Shown here in pieces: positions 6,957 through 12,409 of a DNA stretch of 12,409 nucleotides. Position 1 is the first letter of the stretch, and the number at the start of each line of letters is the position of its first letter. The translations under genes and the position numbers were made by a program. The stretch comes from an uncultured beta proteobacterium. GTDB taxonomy: Bacteria; Pseudomonadota; Gammaproteobacteria; Burkholderiales; SG8-39. Where the stretch lies: positions 1 through 12,409 of the forward strand of contig CADEDU010000054.1 in the NCBI GenBank assembly GCA_902826155.1, given 5' to 3'. The notes under the pieces were generated by a model. That model did not search any database. It saw nothing but the letters and a program-made list of their open reading frames with translations, and was not told the origin of the DNA.

Positions 6957-7934
6957 TCAGTCGAGCTTCATGCCGAGCGTCTTCACCAGCGGCGCCCACT
7001 TCGCCGTTTCGTCCGCGACGAAGGCGCGGAACTGCGCCGGCGAACCGGGCGCAGCGACCAGGCCTTGTGCGGCGAAGGCATCGTTGACGTCCTTCGCCTG
7101 CAGGGTCGTGTGAAGTGCCGCGTTGAGCTGCTGCAGCAACGCCGCCGGCAACCCATTCGGAGCGGCGAGTCCGAACCAGGTGTAGACCTGAAATCCGGCC
7201 AGCCCCGCTTCGGCTGCGGTAGGCACGTCGGGCATGTTGGCGATGCGGCCTGGGCTGGCCACCGCCAGCGCCCGCAATTTGCCTTCGCGCAACTGCGATT
7301 CGCGCCCGGACGCGGCGAAGAAGCCGAGCTGGATCTGTCCGACGAGCAGGTCGTTCATTGCCGGCCCCATGCCTTTGTACGGAACGTGCACCAGCTTCAC
7401 CGCGGTGAGCGACTGGAACAGCACGCCGGCAAGATGTGGAATCGTTCCGTTGCCGTTCGAACCGAAGTTGAGCTGGCCCGGGCGGGCGCGGGCGTAGTCG
7501 ATCAGCTCGCGCAGGCTCGCGACCGGCACCGTCGCACTGGCAATCAGCACGGTCGGCACGGTGGCGATCAGGCTGATGTGCGCAAACGAGCCGATCGGAT
7601 CGTACGGCAGCGAGCGATACAGGCTCGGCGCGATGCTGAACGTGGAGTTGCTGCCGATGCCCAGCGTGTAGCCGTCGGCCGGCGCCTTGGCGATCTGCTC
7701 CATCGCCAGCGTGCCCCCGCCGCCGCCGCGATTCTCCAGTACGAGCGTCTGGCCCAACACCTCGCCCATCCTGCGGGCGACGATCCGGCTCATCGAATCG
7801 GCCGGACCCCCCGGAGGAAACGGCACGAACAGCCGGATCGGCTTTGTCGGATAACCCTGCGCGTGCGCGCTCGGCAAGCAAAGCGCAACCAGGGCAAGGG
7901 CAAGGGCGAGAATGCGCGTGATCGTGCGCCGCAT
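6957..7934 (-). CDS. Bug/TctC-family periplasmic solute receptor
   Basis: Exported substrate-binding protein of 325 aa, the usual size of the tripartite tricarboxylate receptor family (PF03401). The ATG at 7934 gives a clean signal peptide: MRRTITR, a Leu/Ala helix and cleavage after AHA (residues 23-25). The mature part begins YPTKPIRLFVPFPPGGPAD. Later family marks are KAPADGYTLGIGS, the LPYDPIGSFAHISLIA block, LNFGSNGNGTIPHLAG, HVPYKGMGPAMNDLLVGQI, DVPTAAEAGLAGF and the end WAPLVKTLGMKLD. The loop GGGGGTLA replaces the common PGAGG pattern. No tctA or tctB membrane gene is visible, so it is an orphan receptor, common in Burkholderiales, that either shares a distant transporter or acts as a sensor partner. 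The gene is divergent from the hydrolase gene. The ligand is unknown, probably a carboxylate or amide. Confidence 0.92.
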   Translation of the reverse strand: MRRTITRILALALALVALCLPSAHAQGYPTKPIRLFVPFPPGGPADSMSRIVARRMGEVLGQTLVLENRGGGGGTLAMEQIAKAPADGYTLGIGSNSTFSIAPSLYRSLPYDPIGSFAHISLIATVPTVLIASATVPVASLRELIDYARARPGQLNFGSNGNGTIPHLAGVLFQSLTAVKLVHVPYKGMGPAMNDLLVGQIQLGFFAASGRESQLREGKLRALAVASPGRIANMPDVPTAAEAGLAGFQVYTWFGLAAPNGLPAALLQQLNAALHTTLQAKDVNDAFAAQGLVAAPGSPAQFRAFVADETAKWAPLVKTLGMKLD

Positions 7935-8021
7935 TGGTCGCAGAGCGGGAGGTGACGAGGGTGCCAGTGTAGTCGGGCAGTGCGCAGCACGCCGACGAGA
8001 ACGCATCGGCGAATCTTGGCG

Positions 8022-8073
8022 CCACAGCCTTCGCGTTCGCCCACAGCCTTCGCGTTCGCCCACAGCCTTCGCG
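8022..8073. repeat. 19-bp tandem repeat, 2.7 copies
   Basis: The unit CCACAGCCTTCGCGTTCGC occurs at 8022-8040 and 8041-8059 without a mismatch, followed by the first 14 bases again at 8060-8073. The repeat lies in the 198-bp gap between the divergent Bug and hydrolase genes and ends 17 bp before a -10-like TAAGAT (8091-8096). It could be a set of regulator sites or a slippage product. Confidence 0.85.
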
Positions 8074-8090
8074 CGACAGCCCGGGCCGAC

Positions 8091-8096
8091 TAAGAT
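8091..8096 (+). promoter_or_regulatory. Possible -10 box for the hydrolase-DUF3500 operon
   Basis: TAAGAT lies 36 bp before the hydrolase ATG. The -35 position falls on the last tandem-repeat copy (TTCGCG, 8068-8073), a poor match to consensus. This fits a regulated promoter but is weak evidence. Confidence 0.3.
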
Positions 8097-8132
8097 CGCG
8101 GGCTATCCAGCCAAATACCGAGGGACCGCGCG

Positions 8133-8972
8133 ATGAGCCAACCCGTCTATCGCAACTTCACCCGTCCGCAGCTCGATGCGGCGTACGACAACCGTGCCGC
8201 GGTGCCGCGCCATCTCGAGTACCGCAAGGATCGCGACGCGCGCAGCCGCGCCTTGTACGCGCGTGCGCGCTGCGACCGCGATCTGCGCTACGGTCCGGGC
8301 GATCGTCAGCGCCTGGACTTCTTCCATTGCGGCAAGCCGCAGCGCCCTACGCTTGCCTTCATTCACGGCGGCTACTGGCAGTGGAATGACAAGGAGCCGC
8401 ACGCGTTCATCGCGGAAGGGCTGCTGGCGTGCGATATCAACGTGGCGTTGGTCGAGTACACGCTTGCGCCACGCGCGACGATGAGCGAGATCGTCGGCGA
8501 GATTCACGCCTGCACCCGCTGGCTGCTGCAGCGTCTGGGCAGCGAGTTCCGCGCTTCGGACAAGCTGATCGTCAGCGGGCATTCCGCCGGTGGCCATCTC
8601 ACGGCGATCGCGCTGGAGGTGCCCGGGGTGCACGCGGGAATAGCCATCAGCGGCCTGTTCGATCTCGAGCCGATCCGGTTGTGCTATCTCAACGAGCCGA
8701 TTCGCATGTCGAGCGAGGAGGCGCGACGCAACTCGCCGATGCATCGCATGCCCGGTCCGCCGCCCTGCGTCGTCACGGTGGGTGGCGCCGAGCTGCCCGA
8801 GCTGGTGCGCCACTCGATCGAGTACGCTGCGTATCTGCGCGCGAAGGCGCGCGACGGCCGCGAGCTGGTGCTGCCCGGTGAGGATCACTTCACCATCCTG
8901 GAGCAACTCGCTCGTGCCGACGGCGCATTGGTGCGCGAAGCCCAACGGCTGTTCGATGAGGCGAATCGGTGA
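8133..8972 (+). CDS. Alpha/beta hydrolase, kynurenine-formamidase-like
   Basis: Cytoplasmic serine hydrolase of 279 aa. The ATG has GAGGGA (8120-8125) 7 nt upstream. The oxyanion-hole motif HGGYW (in LAFIHGGYWQW) and the nucleophile elbow GHSAGGHL with S151 are both clear. The catalytic histidine is H252 in GEDHFTIL. The acid is expected near 220-225 (VGGAELPELV), where glutamates stand in place of the usual aspartate. The HGGYW type covers arylformamidases and related esterases that cleave N-formyl amides or small esters. There is no signal peptide. The N-terminus YRNFTRPQLDAAYDNRAAVP with E after it is typical of this subgroup. The DUF3500 gene follows 49 bp later on the same strand, so the two are probably cotranscribed. 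With no kynurenine pathway genes nearby, a tryptophan role is not supported. Confidence 0.88.
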   Translation: MSQPVYRNFTRPQLDAAYDNRAAVPRHLEYRKDRDARSRALYARARCDRDLRYGPGDRQRLDFFHCGKPQRPTLAFIHGGYWQWNDKEPHAFIAEGLLACDINVALVEYTLAPRATMSEIVGEIHACTRWLLQRLGSEFRASDKLIVSGHSAGGHLTAIALEVPGVHAGIAISGLFDLEPIRLCYLNEPIRMSSEEARRNSPMHRMPGPPPCVVTVGGAELPELVRHSIEYAAYLRAKARDGRELVLPGEDHFTILEQLARADGALVREAQRLFDEANR

Positions 8973-9021
8973 TCCGTACAACCCGAGTTCCAACTTTGAG
9001 TGTGATCGGTACGCAGGCGTC

Positions 9022-10266
9022 ATGAGCACTGCGCCGTTTCGTACGTACCTGCGTGCTCCCGATGATCCGCGTATCGCCGGCATCGCATCGATGGACGCAT
9101 ACAGCTGGGCCGATCGGGCACTTGCCAATCCGCGCGGGGCGGCCCTGTTCAATGCGTGGCTTGATCGTTATCGCAACGAAGAGTTCTTCGGCATCACCAA
9201 CGACGGCACGCGAATGTCGGGATTGTTCGAGCTGTACCCGGACGGCGCACCGGTCGAATCGATCATGCGCGCGGTCGGGCGCCTGCTCGAGTCCGTGAAC
9301 GATCAGGAGCGCGTGCGGCTGTGTCATCCGCTCGATGCGCGCGAGCGGCGTGCCTGGATGAATCCCGAGGTCTATCTGCAGCGGCACGGCCTGCGGCTCG
9401 ATGAGATCGCGCCCGATCTGCGCGAGCGGATTCTCGAATTGCTGCGCGTAAGTCTGAGCCCGCGCGGCTATGAGAAGGTACGCAACCTGATGCACGTGAA
9501 CCATTTCCTCGGCGAACTGGTGAACGCGCCGCGCGTGCTCAACGAGTACAGCTACAACTTCAACCTGTTCGGAGCGCCCGCGGCGGATGCGCCTTGGGGT
9601 TGGAGCTTCTACGGTCACCACCTTTGTCTCAACTGCCTGGTCGTGGCGGGGCAGATGGTCTTGACGCCGCTGTTCATGGGCGCCGAGCCCAACTGCATCG
9701 ACGCCGGTCCGTACGCGGGGCTGACTGAGCTGGCCGAAGAAGAGCGGCTCGGCCTCGCGCTGATGCGGGGGCTATCCGTCGATCTGCGTGATCGCGCGCA
9801 GCTCTATCGGCACAAGCGCGATCCGTCGATGCCGGCCGGGCGCGTGGCGGTCGCCGACGAGTTGCACCTCACCGGCGCTTATCGCGACAACCGCATCGTG
9901 CCGTACGAAGGGGTGAGTGCTGCTGCATTCAGTCGCGCAGATCAGCGGCAGTTGCTTAATCTGGTTGCAACTTACTGTTCGTGCCTGCCTGAAGGTCCGC
10001 TCGCGGCGCAGATGGCGCGAATCGAGCGACACCTCCGGGATACGCATTTCTGCTGGATCGGCGGCGTCGACGATGACAGTCCGTTCTACTACCGCATCCA
10101 GAGTCCGGTGATCCTCATCGAGTTCGATCACCACGCCGGCGTGTTCCTCGGTAACGCCGAGCCGGAGAAGTTCCACATCCACACGCTGGTGCGCACGCCC
10201 AACGGCAACGACTACGGCATGGAACTGGTGCGTCAGGCCTGTGAGCGGGCGAGCGAAGCGCGGTAG
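9022..10266 (+). CDS. DUF3500 family protein
   Basis: Protein of 414 aa matching my knowledge of DUF3500 (PF12006), whose function I do not know. Start ATG 9022 (MSTAPFRTYLRAPDD) is chosen because the frame further upstream overlaps the hydrolase gene. No export signal is seen. Conserved-looking motifs are GWSFYGHHLCLN (H199, H200, N204), the PLFMGAEPN block, a Glu-rich TELAEEERLGLALM helix, IEFDHHAGVF (E367, D369, H370, H371), and FHIHTLVRTPNGNDYG (H385, H387, D397). The His/Asp/Glu clusters could form a metal site, which is inference. It sits behind the hydrolase gene and beside cupin and CoA-transferase genes, so a catabolic enzyme is likely. It is convergent with the first cupin, with 41 bp between the genes. 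Confidence 0.85.
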   Translation: MSTAPFRTYLRAPDDPRIAGIASMDAYSWADRALANPRGAALFNAWLDRYRNEEFFGITNDGTRMSGLFELYPDGAPVESIMRAVGRLLESVNDQERVRLCHPLDARERRAWMNPEVYLQRHGLRLDEIAPDLRERILELLRVSLSPRGYEKVRNLMHVNHFLGELVNAPRVLNEYSYNFNLFGAPAADAPWGWSFYGHHLCLNCLVVAGQMVLTPLFMGAEPNCIDAGPYAGLTELAEEERLGLALMRGLSVDLRDRAQLYRHKRDPSMPAGRVAVADELHLTGAYRDNRIVPYEGVSAAAFSRADQRQLLNLVATYCSCLPEGPLAAQMARIERHLRDTHFCWIGGVDDDSPFYYRIQSPVILIEFDHHAGVFLGNAEPEKFHIHTLVRTPNGNDYGMELVRQACERASEAR

Positions 10267-10307
10267 CGGAAATTCTCGGGTGAGACGCCGCGCTCTATCG
10301 CCTGGCG

Positions 10308-10691
10308 TTATCGGTCGGATGCCCGCTTGACGTGCACGATGCGCTCGCCGTGCGCGTGGATGCCGAAGGTCACCAGCGTTTCGTTGCCCACTACGCGAAA
10401 CGCGTGCACGCGATCGGTGGGAAACACGATCGTCGCACCCGGCTCGAGAGCGACGCGTTCTGCCGCGCCGTCGAACCACGCTTCGCCGCGGCCGGCGATG
10501 ACCGTGATGATTTCGGTGTACGGGTGCGAGTGGAATGGCGTCTGGTACCCCGGCGGCGAGTACTGGTAGCCGGTGCGCACTGGAATATCCGCGCCGGTGT
10601 CGTCGCCGACGATCGCGCGATAGAGCGCGCCGCCTTCGAATGTGACCGTCGGGCGCTCGGCGGTGATGATGGTCTGGGGCAGATCGGGCAT
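10308..10691 (-). CDS. Single-domain cupin protein
   Basis: Small beta-barrel protein of 127 aa, probably metal-binding. Cupin motif 1 is FHSHPYTEIITVIAG, with ligands H54, H56 and E60. Motif 2 is FPTDRVHAFR, with H96. All four metal ligands are therefore present. The sequence TGYQYSPPGYQTP before motif 1 is like that of small cupins that bind or modify organic acids, but no reaction can be named. The ATG at 10691 has no Shine-Dalgarno. It is divergent from the CoA-transferase gene and could share control with it. Confidence 0.88.
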   Translation of the reverse strand: MPDLPQTIITAERPTVTFEGGALYRAIVGDDTGADIPVRTGYQYSPPGYQTPFHSHPYTEIITVIAGRGEAWFDGAAERVALEPGATIVFPTDRVHAFRVVGNETLVTFGIHAHGERIVHVKRASDR

Positions 10692-10780
10692 GGTCGGAGG
10701 AAGCTGCGTGCGATGTCGGAGGGGACTGGGGCTAGCCGGGCGGCAGATCGACAGCCATCATAGCGAAGCCCGCTCGCGCC

Positions 10781-10786
10781 TAGAAT
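10781..10786 (+). promoter_or_regulatory. Possible -10 box for the CoA-transferase gene
   Basis: TAGAAT is a good -10 match in an otherwise GC-rich 126-195 bp divergent gap. The sequence 17 bp upstream (TCATAG) is a poor -35. A start near 10793 would give a leader of about 25 nt to the GTG at 10818 or about 95 nt to the ATG at 10887. Confidence 0.4.
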
Positions 10787-10886
10787 CGCACGGAATTGCC
10801 TAGACGAAAGAATCAGTGTGTCGAACGAATCGCGCGCCGACGGTACTCGCCCATCGCCAAGTTCATCGCATGCACCCGGAGCGTCG

Positions 10887-12071
10887 ATGCTCGCCGGCGT
10901 GCGCGTTATCGACCTTACCAGCGTGGTGTTCGGTCCGCTCGCCACGCAGGTACTCGCCGACTACGGTGCCGACGTCATCAAGATCGAGCCACCAGAGGGG
11001 GACATCATGCGCCATCAGGGGCGTGGCGGTCGCGCCGGGCTGGCGCCGATCTTCCTCAATCTCAATCGTGGCAAGCGCTCGGTCGCCATCGATCTGAAGA
11101 GCGAGGAGGGCAAGCGCATCCTCGCACGACTGATCGCGGGCGCGGACGTGTTCATCCACAACGTGCGGCGCAAGGCGATCGATCGGCTGGGGTTCTCTTA
11201 TCAGGCGGTCGCCGCGATGCGATCGGACATCTTGTACTGCGCTGCTACCGGATTCGCTGCGGCCAGCGCACGTGCCGATGCCGCGGCGATCGACGACGTC
11301 ATCCAGTCCGCAGCGGGGCTCGCTGCGCTCAATGCCGACGCGCAGGAGGTGCCGCGGCTGGTGCAAAGCCTGGTCGCCGACAAAGTCGCGGGCCTGGGCT
11401 TGGCGTGTGCAGTGCTGGCCGGACTGTATCGGCGCAAGGCCACCGGTATCGGCGGTGAGATCGATCTGCCGATGTACGAGACGCTCGCGTCGTTTCTGCT
11501 GCTGGAGCATCTGCAGGGACAGACCTTCGTGCCGCCGACCGGGCCAGTGGGCTACCACCGCCTGATCGGCAACGGCCGCCGCATCTATCGCGCGCGCGAT
11601 GGCTTCATCGCGATGACGCCGTACAGCACCGACCATTGGGTCGCGTTCTTTCGCATGAGCGGCCGACCCGATCTCGCCACGGATGCGCGCATCACCGATC
11701 CGGCCAAGCGCAACGCGCATGTGGGTGAACTGTACGATCTGATCGGCGAGGTCGCGGGCTCGCGTGGTGTCGCTGAATGGGAGGCGATCGGTGCCGAACT
11801 CGGGTTCCCCGCGCAGGGCGTGCGCAGTCTGGGCGAAGTGGTCGATGACCCGGACCTGACCGTGAGCGGCACGATCACCGATCGCGAGCATCCGCAGGCC
11901 GGCACCACGCGCATGCTCGCCTCGCCGGGGTTCTTCGACGGCGCTGCCGCGCGCCATCCCGGCATCGCCCCGCAACTGGGTGAGCACACCGAGGCAGTGC
12001 TCGCCGAGATCGGCATGAGTACGGCCGAGATCCGCGCTCACGCCGAACGCGGCGTGCTGAAACTGGCGTGA
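10887..12071 (+). CDS. Class III CoA-transferase (CaiB/BaiF family)
   Basis: Cytoplasmic CoA-transferase of 394 aa, expected to move CoA from an acyl-CoA to a free carboxylic acid. The start ATG 10887 (MLAGVRVIDLTSVVFGP) has GGAG at 10878-10881 with 5-nt spacing and matches the family N-terminus. A GTG at 10818 would add 23 Ser/Pro-rich residues and is the alternative. Family marks are VLADYGADVIKIEPPEGD, FLNLNRGKRSVAIDLK, ADVFIHNVRRKAIDRLG, the putative catalytic aspartate D136 in AIDDVIQSAAGL (D137 next to it), GGEIDLPMYET, and the C-terminal VDDPDLTVSG. In family members a GP(Y)xxRP segment usually precedes the aspartate; here it is replaced by AAASARADAA. The substrate is unknown. It is convergent with the second cupin, with only 8 bp between the stops. 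Confidence 0.93.
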   Translation: MLAGVRVIDLTSVVFGPLATQVLADYGADVIKIEPPEGDIMRHQGRGGRAGLAPIFLNLNRGKRSVAIDLKSEEGKRILARLIAGADVFIHNVRRKAIDRLGFSYQAVAAMRSDILYCAATGFAAASARADAAAIDDVIQSAAGLAALNADAQEVPRLVQSLVADKVAGLGLACAVLAGLYRRKATGIGGEIDLPMYETLASFLLLEHLQGQTFVPPTGPVGYHRLIGNGRRIYRARDGFIAMTPYSTDHWVAFFRMSGRPDLATDARITDPAKRNAHVGELYDLIGEVAGSRGVAEWEAIGAELGFPAQGVRSLGEVVDDPDLTVSGTITDREHPQAGTTRMLASPGFFDGAAARHPGIAPQLGEHTEAVLAEIGMSTAEIRAHAERGVLKLA

Positions 12072-12079
12072 GCGCCGCG

Positions 12080-12409
12080 CTATCTGCGCACTACCCGAGC
12101 CGGATTCTCCGCGTACGGCGGCGCATAGATGACCAGCACTTTCATGCGCTCGCTGGTCACGGTGATCGAATGAAACACGCCCTCGGGAAAGAAGCACATG
12201 TCACCGGGGCCGACGTTGAACACCTCGTCTTCGATCTCGACCCGTGCAGTCCCTTCAAGAAAGTATTGCGCCTGCTCCATGCCCGGATGCGCATGCGGCG
12301 ACGCGCCGGCACCGCGCTCAACCTCGGCGACGATCACTTCCATGTTCTGCGAGCCGTTGAGCGCGGCTGACACCATTCGCGTGTTGCGCGTCCCGGTGTG
12401 GCCCGAGGG
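12080..12409 (-). CDS. Cupin protein, C-terminal part (5' end outside window)
   Basis: The minus-strand frame is open from the window edge to a TAG at 12080, giving at least 109 codons. An internal ATG at 12376 exists, but the upstream residues SGHTGTRNTRMVS look like genuine cupin N-terminal sequence, so the start is probably outside the window. Motif 1 is PHAHPGMEQAQYFLEG (His, His, Glu). Motif 2 is FFPEGVFHSI, with the PxGxxH pattern. These give a full metal-binding set. The type is that of small single-domain cupins often found beside catabolic genes. Function is not assigned. It differs in sequence from the cupin at 10308-10691, so the two are not a recent duplication. Confidence 0.88.
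   Translation of the reverse strand, partial: PSGHTGTRNTRMVSAALNGSQNMEVIVAEVERGAGASPHAHPGMEQAQYFLEGTARVEIEDEVFNVGPGDMCFFPEGVFHSITVTSERMKVLVIYAPPYAENPARVVRR

Noticed and set aside
6016..8025. Open frame of 669 codons on the minus strand spanning the Bug and HDOD genes
   Set aside because: It is a shifted frame of two well-recognised genes on the same strand, is rich in Arg, Ala and Gly, and shows no domain.
7935..8063. 43-residue extension of the Bug receptor
   Set aside because: It would place the signal peptide inside the protein and translate part of the tandem repeat.
8022..8073. Tandem repeat as a CRISPR array
   Set aside because: Units are directly adjacent with no spacers and there are no cas genes.
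8133..8972. Assignment of the hydrolase as kynB/kynurenine formamidase of tryptophan breakdown
   Set aside because: No tryptophan dioxygenase or kynureninase gene is in the window, and the HGGYW motif is shared by other esterases.
8782..9021. 80-residue N-terminal extension of the DUF3500 protein
   Set aside because: It overlaps the end of the hydrolase gene in another frame and is rich in Arg, Ser and Trp, unlike a real protein.
10863..12197. Open frame of 444 codons antisense to the CoA-transferase gene
   Set aside because: It mirrors a conserved enzyme and has no recognisable domain or ribosome binding site.

Overview
The window is high-GC DNA (roughly 65% by eye) from a proteobacterium, most likely a betaproteobacterium of the Burkholderiales. 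The reasons are a GroEL with the GGM-rich tail, a TctD/TctE-type two-component pair beside a DUF4212/large sodium:solute symporter pair, an HDOD protein, and a periplasmic Bug (TctC-type) receptor. Genes are densely packed and of normal composition. I see no insertion sequence, prophage, CRISPR array, tRNA or rRNA.

Region 1 (1-549): the 3' end of groL, closed by a strong intrinsic terminator with an extra imperfect hairpin just upstream.

Region 2 (about 600-5765): a signalling and transport unit. An OmpR-family response regulator overlaps a TctE-like sensor kinase. After about 165 bp come a small two-TM DUF4212 protein and a 695-aa symporter of the VC_2705 type, ending in a second terminator. 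The promoter region before the DUF4212 gene holds a GTAAGT-N5-GTAAGT direct repeat, which fits an OmpR-type operator over the -35 region. The simplest reading is that the two-component system senses a small carboxylate and switches on its own uptake system. A short two-TM hypothetical protein follows.

Region 3 (5835-7934, minus strand): an HDOD protein and an orphan Bug-family periplasmic receptor, with about 285 bp of non-coding DNA between them.

Region 4 (7935-12409): a probable catabolic locus. An HGGYW alpha/beta hydrolase (kynurenine-formamidase-like) is followed on the same strand by a DUF3500 protein of unknown function. Then come a minus-strand cupin, a divergent class III (CaiB/BaiF) CoA-transferase, and a second minus-strand cupin cut by the window edge. 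The intergenic region between the Bug gene and the hydrolase holds a 19-bp tandem repeat. The gene types (receptor, hydrolase, cupins, CoA-transferase) suggest uptake and breakdown of an organic acid or amide through a CoA thioester. No substrate can be read from the sequence. DUF3500 and its partners are the best candidate here for undescribed biochemistry.
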